From: Heliocidaris tuberculata
Lineage: Eukaryota; Echinodermata; Echinoidea; Camarodonta; Echinometridae
Length of the DNA stretch: 64,000 nucleotides
Assembly (NCBI GenBank): GCA_025618425.1
Contig: CM046837.1
Coordinates: 20,108,077 to 20,172,076, forward strand
Reading direction: 5' to 3'
The position numbers were made by a program, and so were the translations under genes. Numbering within the stretch: position 1 is the stretch's first letter; the number at the start of each line of letters is the position of its first letter. Under the pieces are notes generated by a model. It searched no databases and was not told the DNA's origin. It saw only the letters and a list, made by a program, of their open reading frames with translations. This document shows positions 42,451-54,673 of this stretch, one piece after another.

Positions 42451-42654
42451 AGTTTATGTACGTGGGGGCAGATTACATTATTCACATGATTCCTCATTTT
42501 CAGCATAGATTTCAGCACTAGTTCTGTAATTGGGTTGGATACTCAAATTTGTCAGTACTACAATTATAATATTGGTGTGAATCCCAGCTCTTTATACATG
42601 TACCATATCGTTTTGTTGTATGTTGTTAACTTGATTATGTATAACGGCATTCCT

Positions 42655-42985
42655 GCTGTAGCAGGGTAACTCAGGGGCCTCGCCCTTTTTTACATGCGGG
42701 GGTGGGGGGGGGGGGGGGGGGGGGGGTGGGGGGTATACCTGGAGGGAAGTGATGGGGCCCGGTTGGGAACACCTTTGCTGGAATCGTTGGTGAGAGCTGG
42801 GAACGGGTGGTGCATCCGGGTTACATAAAAACTTCCCCGTCTGATCAGGCATTCCTGACGGCTAGCAAGGGGGGGGGGGGGGGGGGGGGCTCGTGGCAAT
42901 GCAGAGGGGACATTCGTTTACGAGATGGGGTTTCTAGCCGTGGTTTTAACCCTTCTCTGGCTACACGCTTGGAATTTACATGTTT
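42655..42985 (+). repeat. GAGCCTCGC repeat, copy 2
   Basis: Same unit as 42069-42450, lacking the first part and with two longer G runs (42702-42733 and 42869-42888). Confidence 0.85.
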
Positions 42986-43080
42986 TGATTTTAAAGTGTA
43001 CCAACCACCTGAAAAAAATAATTTATATACTGCTAGAAAGTATAGAATTAACCTCAAAGAACTTTATATAGCATTCTATA

Positions 43081-44304
43081 CAGTGTAGTAAAATCACGCA
43101 AAACCGTTATAACGGTTTAGCGTTATATTTGCCGATTGTTACGTAAGCCCCGCACAGCAAGGTCGTACGGTCCAGTGATTTTCCTAGTCTCTTATTAGTC
43201 GTTCGCCCGTATTTGACGCAAGTGTTGTACATACTGAAAAGGAAGAGAGAGAGAGAAGACAAACAAAGAAATGCATAAGGAAAAAAGGAAGACAGAGAGA
43301 AGAAAAACAAAGAAATGCATAAAGAAATAAAAAGAAGATACAGAGAATAAAAACAAAGAAATACATAAGGAAAAAAGAAAAAAGAAGAAAAACAAAGAAA
43401 TACTTAAGGAAAAAAGGAAGACAGAGAGAAGAAAAACAAAAGAATACATAAAAAAGAAGAGCGAAGAAAAACAAAGAAAGACATAAGGAAAAAAGGGAAG
43501 ACAGAGAGAAGAAAAACAAAGAAATACATAAGGAAAAAAGAAGATAGAAGAAAAACAAAGAAATACATAAGGAAAAAAGAAGACAGAGAGAAGAAAAACA
43601 AAGAAATGCATAAAGAAATAAAAAGAAGATACAGAGAATAAAGACAAAGAAATACATAAGGAAAAAAGAAAAAAGAAGAAAAACAAAGAAATACATAAGG
43701 AAAAAAGGAAGACAGAGAGAAGAAAAACAAAAGAATACATAAAAAAGAAGAGCGAAGAAAAACAAAGAAAGACGTAAGGAAAAAAGGGAAGACAGAGAGA
43801 AGAAAAACAAAGAAATACATAAATAAAAAAGGAAGACAGAGAGAAGAAAAACAACGAAAAAGAAGACAAGAGAGAAGTAAAACAAAGAAATTTATTAGAA
43901 AAGATTGAAGATAGAGAGAAGAAAAAACAAAGAAATACTATAGTATTGCTGCCACGCCAGCCTTGTTGGTCATCATACACACGTGGATTGGACAAACAAC
44001 GACTGTCATTGCATCTATCAGGCGTTCTTTTCAGCTGCTTGCAAAAGATGAATTATGATTTTGATTGATTTATAGCAAAACGCCACGGGGGAAAAAAAAA
44101 AATTCGGCGCGGATAGATTGATCAAGTATAATTTTTTCATAAAAAGTATCGTATTTTGCAGCCGTCCTTTTGCTTTTAAAGCCGTACCTGTGAATTTAAA
44201 GATTTAGAACGCATCTTGGAATCGTTCATGCCTTCTCCATTCACATAGGGTTTGCGTGCAAATTCTCTTGCGTTATAACGGTTTTGCGTGATTTTACTAC
44301 ACTG
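43081..44304. mobile_element. 1.2-kb element with 34-bp TIRs and CTATA TSD
   Basis: Terminal sequence CAGTGTAGTAAAATCACGCA continuing AAACCGTTATAACG is repeated in inverted form at 44271-44304, apparently perfect. CTATA flanks it at 43076-43080 and 44305-44309. No transposase; most of the interior is a purine-rich tandem array. Superfamily unassigned. Confidence 0.85.
43235..43945 (+). repeat. Purine-rich tandem array inside the 1.2-kb element
   Basis: Units of about 30-45 bp built from AGAGAAGAAAAACAAAGAAA and TACATAAGGAAAAAAGGAAG, with a higher-order duplication of roughly 290 bp. Minus-strand Phe/Leu/Ser-rich frames of up to 266 codons are translations of the array, not genes. Confidence 0.9.
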
Positions 44305-44685
44305 CTATAGGTCAACAGTTAAGGAGTATGAAGGAAATAAGTGATAACATTTACGTGCTCGCGCGGAACCGAACTCCGAGTTTGGTTCCGCGCGGACCCT
44401 TATGTTGGCGAGCGCGTATGGGTTCCTCGAGTAGTCTAATCAAGAGTCGCTTTTATGCTTATAGAGAGTGTAATTAAACTTGCAATATCTCTTTAAATAA
44501 GTAATATTTTAAGCCCATGGTTTGAGTAAAGTATAATGGCATGGAACCTCTAACATACAGAGCAAAACTTTTTGGTGATTGGTACCCTTTGGCCCGAATT
44601 CACAAAGGTGGTAATATATTTGTACCATGGTTTATGCAGATTTTGTGGTATAAGTGCGATTGATTTCGCGCGTACACTTAGAAAG

Positions 44686-44874
44686 ATCCAATAATGAACG
44701 CGCGTGATTAGCAAAGTGTGCAAATTTTTTATGCTAGTTGCCATGGTTTAGAGCATGGTTTATGTAAATTTACGCACAGTTTATTTCAAATAATTTACAT
44801 AAACCATGGTCTAAACCATGGCAACTAGCGTAAAATTTGCGCACTTTGCTAATCACGCGCGTTCATTATTGGAT
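44686..44874. repeat. Foldback repeat, 44.7 kb
   Basis: The arm ATCCAATAATGAACGCGCGT, then GATTAGCAAAGTG and GCTAGTTGCCATGG is mirrored on the right as CCATGGCAACTAGC, CACTTTGCTAATC and ATTATTGGAT, around a centre with AAACCATGG/CCATGGTTT. Small MITE-like palindrome. Confidence 0.8.
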
Positions 44875-44984
44875 TTTGTCCCAGTCATGTTTTCTCAGAT
44901 CAATTGTGTACATTTTACGCAGTGACGTGTTGTATACTTGCAATTGAAGAAAATCACTGTTTAAGCTATGGGTCGCTGACCTGG

Positions 44985-45640
44985 ACAGAATTTATCAATT
45001 TGGGCCTACATCATACTTACATATATTAGCAAGCAATTGTATTACCATTCGTAATTCGTAATTCGTAATTTTAGGAGCCTCGCTCGATTTTACATGCGGG
45101 GAGGATTTATGACTATTTAATTAATTATGTTGTTATGAGAGATATGCCAATATATATTTCAAATATGTATTTTACTTTCAATCTTCCATGTTATAAAAGA
45201 TAATTATGTTACTGTTATATTTATTCTTGGGAACCTACACAAACAAGCTATGCTTTCCAGTAGGTTCCTTTTTCATTTCATGATTTTGTACTTTGTAAAT
45301 CATATTGTTTTGTATTTGGAAAAATATGAAATGAAATAAATCTTGCATCAATCAATCAATACCTGGAGGGAAGTGACGGGGCCCGGTTGGGAACACTTTT
45401 GCTGGAATCGTTGATGAGAGCTGGGAATGGATGGTGCATCCGGGTTAGGGCTACATAAGAAAACTTCCTCGTCTGATCGGGCATTCCTGACGGCTAGCAA
45501 GGGGGGCTCGTGGCAATGCAGAGGGGACATTCGTTTACGAGAGGGGGTTTCTAGCCGTGGGTTTAACCCTTCTCCGGCTACACGCTTAGATTTCACATAT
45601 TTTGATTTCAAGGTTTATGTTTGGGGCGCAGAACGGTTTG
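44985..45640 (+). repeat. GAGCCTCGC repeat, copy 3, split by a LINE tail
   Basis: The first part (44985-45104) and second part (45360-45640) match the start and end of copy 1. The interruption corresponds to 45105-45359. Confidence 0.8.
45105..45359 (+). mobile_element. LINE 3' tail with (ATCA)n
   Basis: AT-rich segment ending GAAATGAAATAAATCTTGCA then ATCAATCAATCAAT, typical of a 5'-truncated CR1/L2-type LINE. It interrupts the GAGCCTCGC repeat. No coding part remains. Confidence 0.55.
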
Positions 45641-47952
45641 TCGATTTCTCATTTATCAGCCGTGAATAAGGTTTCATACAACATTCTATTCTGTGCTCAG
45701 TAGGGTAAGTTGCGTCTATTCTTGGCTATTGTGTTTCATTTTAAAGAAAGAAGGAAAAAACCTTAAGTAAGCGATAATACGTTATTAATTCTTTCTTTGT
45801 TGATAGCTGTGATGGGCTCCAGTCTTCATGCGACAATCCGTTATGCCCTGTGCAGACCCACACAGCGTAAACATACCTTTCCTTTTCACGATATTCCATA
45901 TTCTGTACTTTTTTTTGGGGGGGGGGGGGGGGGGGGGTTGGGTTGGGGGTTGGGTTCGGGAGGGTTGCTCATTCATTTAATTGTCCAGTACCATTCGAAA
46001 CTTTATTCCTGTTAAAGTGTAAATAATGGATTCAAACTCAAACTCAATAACTGCAACAAAGTGGACAGGGGTGAGGTATATTCAAGGTAATAATAATTAA
46101 ACTGACGACAAATGAATATCAATATACCTTTTTTGCATTTTTTTTTTTTGCAGCTTATGACGAACAATATGAGGCTACAAATAGCTAGGAAAAAAAAACA
46201 ACCTCAAATGAAAATAAAACGGCGAGAGCACTTTATGAAGAGCAATAATTATCATCTCACAAAACCATTGGCGTTGACATCCTAGTGGAAGAAAACAAAA
46301 AATCACTTGTTATTCATATAGCTGTGTAGTCATCACCCTTTACTTTAATTCCAAACATAATTATCGGAAATACCCTCATTTATAAATTGATATAATTATT
46401 AAGTTTATTTTTTACAAATGTTTTACATATTAATTCGTGTTTTCATTATGGTCAACATATTGCCATGATAGGAGATACGCAGAATGCGAGGATCCGATAC
46501 CGCATTTTGAAGAAGATCCCATGCTTGAATAGTGCTATGATAGATCCGATTGTAAATTTACTTTATGTTGCAATGATGAACACATTATACAATCTTCCCG
46601 GCTCCGATCCTTTGGTAACATTAATTTTCATTTTCCCGAAGCCCCCGATACCCCCCAAATATCGAAAAGTATCGAGAAACACCTTATGCATTATTCATTT
46701 TTGTTTTGCATACTCCGATTTATCAAACTTTGATTGGATCGGACCTTATGAATATGAATGTTCTTCAAAAGGAATGATTTGACCTCTTTTCGTCACTTCC
46801 GCTGTAAATTTCACGTCACCGCACAAAGTAAAAAAAAAAGTTGTGGAAAGTTTAGAGGTTAGTACACATGTATTTATGCTTAATTTTCGAAAATTAGAAT
46901 ATATTTAGAACAAGTTCTGCCACTGTGAGTAATCTGTTTCAATTTCTTTACATTTTCAAGGGGTTCTACAGAGCTGTATGTCATGAAACAATGTGTAATC
47001 TACTCTCGAACTTTCAAAACAATTTTCATCGTCATGAGCTAATGTTGCAGCTCGATTTCCCTCACCACTCTGTCACTCGTGACGGCTTACCCGGACTTTC
47101 AGGCGGGACTATCTCGATACGTTTCGATAGATGATCTACTGAATTAGAGAGATGACAATAGCTGACAGATTTAGTAAACCTCTAAATAGATCGACTTAGT
47201 CTGTAGATCCTATGTCAATGATTTGGTTAGATGTAGACGCATAGACCCTGTTAATTTCTGGAAGACAAAAGGCCCAGGTAAGGCTTTTTCTAATTGATTC
47301 TATACTAGATCTGCTGTCTGTACTGTAGGCTATTGTTGTGTGGATTTTTTTATATTTTTAATTTTTAATTTAGAATGAGGAGGGGGTTCCATGTTGACAT
47401 TTTTTTTTCCAGAGACCAGTCCAGGTCCCCGCCCAGGTCCAGGTCTCCTTTGAGTAAACGTTACCCAGTTTGCTATAGATCTAAATGCCGGGTTGTAATT
47501 TTAACGCAGTGGTTCTAGATCTACTAACGTTAGATAGGTTTTGGCCCCCCCCCCCTTTTTTTTTGTCTGAACTTGAGCCAAGACCAAAGCCAAGGCAAGC
47601 ATGATGTCAAAGAGGTTTTATTTTTTATTTCAAGAGAGAGAGAGAGGGGGGGGGGGGGGTCATATTTAGTCTTGATTCTAGACCAGAATCAAAACCCAGG
47701 CAATAATAGTGGGATGGCCTTTGTTTCAGTATCGCATTCATTAGTCTCATCATGTTGACTTTGATTTCCCTCAGATAATGGCAAGGAACTAACTTGTGGC
47801 TGATCTACTTGAAGATCTAGACTCCTAGAGGCTTTAAAGCCTAGTAAAGACGTCTGCGTACCTGCACAACTCAACAACTGTTGTAGGTGCCGGATGAAGC
47901 GGACTTTGATGAGACGTGAGAAATAAACAGGTAGGTTGGTCTAGACCTATCT
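45641..47952. other. Intergenic, no gene; several G/C runs
   Basis: G run at 45917-45937, C run at 47546-47555, AGAGAGAG and G run at 47634-47659, CCAAGACCAAAGCCAAGG at 47577. A 105-codon frame at 46465-46782 and others have no motif. I see no gene. Confidence 0.4.
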
Positions 47953-47956
47953 AGTT

Positions 47957-48303
47957 AGACCAAAATTCTGTCTCTCGTTGTTAGCCTCTTCACTTAGAGA
48001 CCGACTACACGCCGACGTAGTTGGAAAAATCACTATCATTTTATTTTTCCTCATGCATAATTATATGATTAAATTGATTAGGCCTGGGCTCTACTCCTTC
48101 AAGAATCTGTTCAACTTACCAATTTGTCTGTATAATCCGTTTAATGCTCTTTTTTTCAGGTAATTCAGGGTACAAGGTATTCTCCGTTTGAAAATTTTGC
48201 TGCCGTTGTGTAGTCGGTGTGTTGTCAGGTTAGCACAGTAGATCGAACAGCCCGCTCCTTCTAAGTGAAGAGGCTAACGATCGAGAGACAGAATTTTCGG
48301 TCT
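47957..48303. mobile_element. 347-bp foldback MITE, AGTT TSD
   Basis: Arms AGACCAAAATTCTGTCTCTC and, reversed, AGACCGAAAATTCTGTCTCT, extending to GTTAGCCTCTTCACTTAGA on both sides (about 45 bp). AGTT lies at 47953-47956 and 48304-48307. Confidence 0.8.
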
Positions 48304-48307
48304 AGTT

Positions 48308-48942
48308 ACAGTAGACCTTAGAGCTAAAAATTATAGGTCTGGTAGTGGTAGTGATAGTGTATCCAGGATCAGTTTCCTTGAGGGGGGGGGGGCGGTGATG
48401 TGTTCACATAGAGAGACAGTTTTTAGTTTACATTGTCCCACCAAAACAGCAACAACAAAATGTCATAAATTTTTTTTCTGAGAGAATAAACATTTCGCTT
48501 GTCCTTTTTCTTTATCCACTACTGAAATCTGTTTTCTTAAGTGTAGTATTACATCAGCTTTTCATCAGCGGGGGGGGGGGGGGGGGGGGGGGGGTGGGGG
48601 GGGGGGGGGGGGGATAGCGACAATTTTTTTTTTCGCCAGCCCTCAAAAAAGTTGCTCAAAATCTATAAAAAAAAATCGAGGAAAAGTTTTCAGGGGGGGG
48701 GGCACTCTGCCCGCCCTGCCCCCCCCAGCTACGCTAGTGATTGTAGTTAGGACTTATCCTCTTTGAAAACATCAAGAGGGTGAGGATGAGTGTATATGTG
48801 ATTTTCTTTCTTCTTAATACAGGACAATGCTTCTCTACTTCATCTATTACAGATGATGAAGATGAAGGCTTACCCACTGAAAATGAAGACAAATTCTGAG
48901 AGGAACAAATAAATACTTAACTGCTCCAGTTTTGCATGGTAG
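48308..48942. repeat. G-run-rich composite repeats
   Basis: G run at 48571-48613 (interrupted by one T), others at 48385 and 48692. Sequence CCAGCCCTC..AAAGTTGCTCA belongs to the same family as 6850 and 37745. No gene. Confidence 0.5.
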
Positions 48943-48950
48943 GTTGCTAT

Positions 48951-49190
48951 CAGGGGCGTTGATTTGTTTTTGAATGGGGGTGGGGTGCAGAACAGCCTAA
49001 TAGTACTCTTCATGATTTTTCAGTGCCTCTTAATTACCAGCTTCTCCATGGTTACGTGAAGCAGGGAAAATTATAGAATTTGTTGAAGGGGGGGGGGGGG
49101 GAGGCAAAATGATATATTTGCCCTCAATATTATCGGGGAAAGGGGGGGGGGGGCAACTGCCCACTTGCCACCCCATAATCGACGCCACTG
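48951..49190. mobile_element. hAT-like MITE, 240 bp
   Basis: Ends CAGGGGCGTTGATT and, on the other strand, CAGTGGCGTCGATT. Flanks GTTGCTAT (48943-48950) and GTTGTTAT (49191-49198) match at 7 of 8 positions, a likely 8-bp TSD. Two internal G runs. Confidence 0.7.
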
Positions 49191-49198
49191 GTTGTTAT

Positions 49199-49703
49199 TA
49201 GTATCTCAATACAATTTAGGTACACATTTTTTAAAATTTGTTTACATAAACATAATTTTCTTGAGACTTTACTAATTTGGTTTCTTTTGAATAGCCTTGA
49301 AAATTTTATGTGTCCAACTGGACATACTTCTTTCCTCTTTTAATACTTTTGAAAATTCCCACTTATTATTCTATTTCATATAAAGAGTCAACGTTAACTG
49401 TGTTAATAGGAAGCTCTAAATTTCAGTATTTTTTTTTAGATTCTAATTGTTGCTTGTTTCGTTATCAAATACACAATGGATTCTATTTTCTAAAATCTTT
49501 TTTTCATTCAACAGACATGGATTTCTACTTCAGCTTTTCAGTGAAATAGCCCCCTGCTTTGATCATGGTCGGACACGTCGCTGCAAAAATATTATGATAT
49601 GCGGGCATCCGTTGCTGGAATAAGAATGATTGCTGATCGAAAACGTCATGTTTCTAGAATTTATAAGCAGGCAAAAATTGTTTTTTTTTTAATACCAAGA
49701 ACA
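49199..49703. other. Intergenic, no gene
   Basis: AT-rich, nothing recognised. Confidence 0.35.
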
Positions 49704-50045
49704 GGGGGGGGGGGGGGGGGGGGTGCTTCATAAAGCTGCTCGTAAAGTTACGCATGACTTTACGAACGACTTGAATATGAAGTGCCAGATAGGATGCACT
49801 AAGTTTTTCCTGATGTTTTAACAAAGTGTGACTGTATTTCCACTAACCTCAATTAGATTATGGCAAGAAATATAATTTGCATTAAAACTGGTTGTTATAA
49901 TAAGAATGTTAATCTACATCTGCACAGTTCAACTTTAGTTGATGCAGTTAAAATGATTGGGCGTCCCATTTGTCTTCTCATATTTAAGTCATTCATAAAG
50001 TCATGCGTAACTTTACGAACAGCTTTATGAACCCCCCCCCCCCCC
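49704..50045. mobile_element. Foldback element with poly-G/poly-C ends
   Basis: Begins with a G20 run then TGCTTCATAAAGCTGCTCGT and ends, inverted, TTCATAAAGCTGTTCGTAAAG then a C14 run. The arms continue through AAGTTACGCATGACTTTA. The homopolymers coincide exactly with the element ends. Confidence 0.8.
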
Positions 50046-51714
50046 AGGTTTAAGTGTATTGTTACGATCCCTTCTCGTGATTTTAGTAACGTACATTTAT
50101 CGGTATCTTCCGTTCACACAGAGAGTATGATCAGGGTATGACGATAGGAATAGGCTAATGGTCACAGGCGGTTATCTCCTGAGAATCATCTATTTTAGGT
50201 CAACTTGCCGCTCGAATCCTTGCACTTATATAACTATCACTTTATGAGTTAAAGAATTTAGCATAAATATTGGATAGAGAGACAACCGGCACTGGCTAAG
50301 AAAGTGAAATCAAGCGAGCGAAGCGAGTGACGCTTTAAATTCAATTCAGTTCAATTTCATTCAATTCAGCTTTATTCAATTCCATATATAAAACAGCATC
50401 ATTATAATGCAAGAAATATAATATAGTTTGTGTGCATAGACATAATCATTAAAATTGCATGCAATTATTAAAACATTAAAAAAAACAATAAAAATAGGAT
50501 TTCTGTTGCTGTATAAAAACCCTTATGGGTTTGTCTTGACAGCCACTTTCAGGTTTTCCCTTCATTTTCATTCCTCTTTTTCCTTTCTATTTTCATTCCT
50601 CTTTTTCCTTTCTATTTTCCTCTCTTTTAAGTTATCATTTCTTCTTTAAAAAATGGGAGTATATGGGGCGAATCGGGGGGGGGGGGGGGGGTCTTCCCCC
50701 TCCCATAGTGTGGATCTCGAGTTTTGGTTCGTCTTATTTTTCACTGAATTCACACACACACACACACGTCTACGGGAGTGGACTTTTGGTCACATAAATG
50801 TGAGGATTAGGTCATAATCGCATGGGGATAAAACGATTATTCCAGTATATAATTTTTTGTTTAAATTTAGATTTTTATCCTATATATATCCAGGTGATTC
50901 CACTCTCTCTCTCTTCTTATTTAAGGGCTTTGTTTTAAATTCGAAGTTAATGTCATTTTTTAAGAGGAAGCAATAAATGAATGAATAGGCACTACATCCC
51001 CCGTTCAACTGCGGCCCGCATAACGATTTGATGCGGCCCGCCGAAAATATTGAGATGAAAATATAGAAATAGAATAAAAATATTTTTTTTTTTCATGATC
51101 TTGAATGATTATATTCCATTTCAAATTCAAAATGACATCAAATGCAGTTAACTGTTATACCATATCTTAGTTTATGCTCGGAAAATGTATAATGAGAAAA
51201 AAAATAGGATGAGAATGATTCATTAAACGAGAATATCACTGGGATGTGCAGGCATAGGATGGAACACTCTTAGAAAAATGTTCCACTTAGAACCCTTTTT
51301 TGTTCCGTATTCAGAACTCTACTAAAATGGGGTTCTATAAATGGTTCTTTATGTTTTCATGAACCCCCAAGGTACCTAATACAACCAACAATGGTTCTTA
51401 AGACCCATTTTAGAACCCTTTTGAAAATGGGCTAGTAATGGCTCATTGTAACCTTAAAATGTTCTAAATGTGGGACAAGAAAATGTTTTAATCAGCACCA
51501 TTTTTTTTTATAGGAGTGAACGGATGAGGTCGGGGACTGACCGCCCCCCCCCCCCAACATACACAAAAGGAGAAAGTTTTAAAAATCACAATTTATTAGG
51601 GAGCTTGCCATCTCATGTTCGAGCAGAAATATGCTTTCTTTGTAATTGTAGTGTATTTTTTTCTCTCTACGCTCACTCACAAAAATTAGAATCTGGCAGT
51701 GTTGTAATCGAGTC
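50046..51714. other. Intergenic, AAGAACC-type repeat, no gene
   Basis: A degenerate repeat of GGTTCT/AGAACC phrases lies at about 51260-51470. (CA)n at 50753-50765, a G run at 50677-50691, a CTTTTTCC repeat at 50575-50620. No coding motif. Confidence 0.4.
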
Positions 51715-51902
51715 GAGTCAACTCACGGGGGGGGGGGGGGGGGGGGGGGGGTCGAGTCCGACTCGATAAGAGGTCGAGTCAGTAGGAGGTCGAGTCTCGA
51801 GTCGAGTCGAGCCATTTTCTATCACGTTCGAGTCGAGTCGAGTCGAGTGAACAGAAATTTTCGAGTCGAATCTAGTCGAGTCGAGTCGAGTCGAGTCGAG
51901 TC
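51715..51902 (+). repeat. (GAGTC)n repeat with G run
   Basis: GAGTCGAGTCGAGTCGAGTC pentamers at several sites around a G23 run at 51728-51750. Confidence 0.9.
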
Positions 51903-52096
51903 AACATGGATTTTTGTGGTCAAGTCTACAGTTTTAATACTTGCACATATTCTTGTATTTCATGTCTGATATGGTAGCCTATTATGACTTCCTGTACCCA
52001 CGACAGACCCATTAAACATACACAGATATTGCGGTTAAACAAATTTGTAGTACCAATCCTACGATTCATATGCACACTTAATTACGCAATCCTACA

Positions 52097-52225
52097 TCAT
52101 TTGCTCTTAAGTTTCCTTATGGCATTGGGCGAAACCCCTAGTCTCCTGGCCACCTCCTTAACCGGAACCCCAGCTTCAAGGAAAGCAGTAGCTCTCCCTC
52201 TTTCAAAAATTTGCAGACGCGGCAT
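52097..52225 (-). pseudogene. Tc1/mariner-like transposase N-terminal HTH, 42 aa
   Basis: Minus-strand ATG opens MPRLQIFERGRATAFLEAGV, then PVKEVARRLGVSPNAIRKL, and stops at TGA. This is a clear helix-turn-helix of the paired-like N-terminus of Tc1/mariner transposases. The DDE catalytic part is absent nearby, so it is a truncated remnant. Confidence 0.75.
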
Positions 52226-52663
52226 GATGCAAAATGGCCATAAGCACATTAATTTGATCAACCCAAATTGGAATTAAAAAGCACATGGCTTCGACCAACA
52301 TTTTCATATTGAAAAGGCCTATTGTTTAAAAAGTATGCATAACATCTGTTTAATAGGGAAGCATATTGTACCTGAATAAATTCCTGAGAATTACATAACA
52401 ATTTAAAAAGGTCATTTGCTAACTTGCATAGGAAATGTACACAAGATGCTTCATATAACCTTAAGTGCAACTTTTTTTCCCATGCATTTTGACATAAAAT
52501 GCATTTTTTCACACCAATAATGTTATCTGGTGGCAATGATATGCCATTCATGTTATGAGTAATAAAATTCCCTATCCATATCCCGTTTGAATTATGAAAA
52601 TCGGTAAAATACTTTTTGAGATATATCCAAAAATGCTAGGGGGGAACTTACTTTTTTGGTTGA

Positions 52664-52667
<4 letters not shown>

Positions 52668-52719
<52 letters not shown>
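52668..52719. repeat. (TA)n microsatellite
   Basis: About 26 TA units. Confidence 0.95.
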
Positions 52720-52722
<3 letters not shown>

Positions 52723-52853
52723 TTTTATATTTGCATGGTGACACCTACACACCTTTAAATTAACCAAAAGACGTGAAAGTTAATTAAGTTGTAGGAGTAC
52801 TGATGGTCAATGTCTGGGTTATAATTATGAACACTGTGCAAGAAAAAAACATA

Positions 52854-53183
52854 CACTGTAAAACAAAAAATGCCGTTTTTTCACGGGAAATTTCCTGGCA
52901 GTCAGGATGTCGGGAATGCCCGTGTTTCCACAGTACATGTAAAATAACAGATTTCCGTTTTTTATTAAAAAGTAGAAATTTTAATTTCTAACAGGAAAAT
53001 CTGTGTAAACTAAAACGGAATCATGGAAACAATTTGTAATTTAAGAGGGTAACTTGTTGAAATATGAGAATATGCTTTTTTAAACAGTGTTTTATGTCGG
53101 GCGATTGTAAAATTGAAATAACGGCAATACCTTGTGTCCCAAGGGCTAAAAAGTTTGTAGTTGTACAGTTATTTTTTACAGTG
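52854..53183. mobile_element. 330-bp MITE, TIR CACTGTAAAA, TA TSD
   Basis: Ends CACTGTAAAACAAAAAATG and, inverted, CACTGTAAAAAATAACTGT, between TA dinucleotides. The TA target fits Tc1/mariner-type elements. Non-coding. Confidence 0.7.
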
Positions 53184-53185
53184 TA

Positions 53186-53668
53186 TATAAAAATTTTAAG
53201 AGAAGAAAATATTTTTTATGTACTGTAAATAGATTTATCACAATACATTCACTGATTGTTGATATGTGAATGATAGATGTACATGTAGCTATCATCTTGA
53301 TCATGAACATGTACATGTGGCTGCCTCCCACTTTATCGATATAAACTTCAGACCTCACAGAAATACAGTGTTGTACTGTAGAAACTAGTATGCCCATGCT
53401 GCTGATAATCTGGGACCTCAGACTCATCATGTATATACAACCAAATTTTATTTGTATGATTACCTCGCATTACTGTTTTTCAAATTTTGAAATTCTTCAA
53501 ATAGATATCTACTCGGACAGAATCATCTAGCACCAAAATTCCATCTGCCCCCCCCCCCCCCCAACACAGCATACATGACTGCAAGTAGGTACTACCTAGT
53601 ATAAACAGTCGTGATGTAGACTAGATACATGCAGTTTCAATGGGTACATGCAGTATCACTAATCTATA
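53186..53668. other. Intergenic, no gene
   Basis: ACATGTACATGT-type motifs near 53280-53320 and a C run at 53549-53563; no gene. Confidence 0.35.
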
Positions 53669-54080
53669 ACCCTTTCAGGACAGGAATTATTTAAGGGCTA
53701 AATTGATCACATTTTCAATTTTCAAATTGGCAACAATTATTCTATAGTGCTACATGATTCTAATAAGGTGTAATGTTTTTGAACACGCATGGTTAGGAAT
53801 TTTGTAGAAAAGTTGAAAAAAAGCTAACTTTGATGAAAAAACAAACAATGATTTTGAACCTCTCAATGTGTTGCCAATTCAAGGATTTTAAAGCTTATTG
53901 GCGTTTTCAAAATTCTTGGCATCAAATGCAATGTGATCATGCAACAAAAAGGACCTAGTGTGTGCAAAAAATTTTGCTCTTTCTTCTCATGCAGCTGGTT
54001 TATTCTTTAGAGCTCTGAATCAAAAGTAATTGAGCGAAACCACAAAATGTGGTCAATTAATTGTCTTGAATGGGCATAGG
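53669..54080 (+). repeat. Dispersed repeat, copy 2
   Basis: Homologous to 41028-41440 in the same orientation, about 80% alike by eye. Confidence 0.8.
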
Positions 54081-54569
54081 TACCTACATGTAGCTCCATA
54101 TAGGTAGGAGGATATGGGTTACAAAACGTACAAAGAGATGGTGCTCAATGGGTGATGATGGTGGGGGGGGGGGGGTGCAGGGAGGGGGGTTGTGGTCATG
54201 TGAGACCTGCTGTCCTGTACTATAGTACTGTAGTACACTACAAAAGAGCTATAATTTATATTCTTATCATATAATAGGCTAGCTATGGGGTACAGTATGG
54301 GGATTTGGGGTGTACTTGAATAATCGAGTCAGATTTATTATCTTACACTCGCACCAAACCCTTCATGTATATAAACGATATGTTTAATCTTAGCTTAACG
54401 CGAGTTACAATAAATCCATTGTACCTTTGTAACGGTGTGTACTGGTTTATGTAAACGTGTGTTAATTGTCTTGTATTCCATGTTCACTTTGTTTTCTCTT
54501 ACCCCGCCCCCCTCTCTCTCTCTATTTCCTCTCCTATATATCCCACCCTCTATCTGCCTATAATTGTCT

Positions 54570-54600
<31 letters not shown>

Positions 54601-54673
54601 CTTTCCAAACAAAGTGCCATTAATCCTTCTTTCTCATTTTTAATGTATACGCATATTTTTTTTTCCTTTCTTT
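54081..54673. other. Intergenic, no gene
   Basis: G run at 54162, (CT)n at 54571-54600. Nothing coding. Confidence 0.4.

Noticed and set aside
43184..43995. Minus-strand frames of 138-266 codons rich in Phe, Leu and Ser
   Set aside because: They are translations of the purine-rich tandem array in several phases at once; the repeats keep all frames free of stops.
46465..46782. 105-codon plus-strand frame
   Set aside because: Has an ATG, but no motif, splice signals or composition change; expected by chance in 64 kb of AT-rich DNA.
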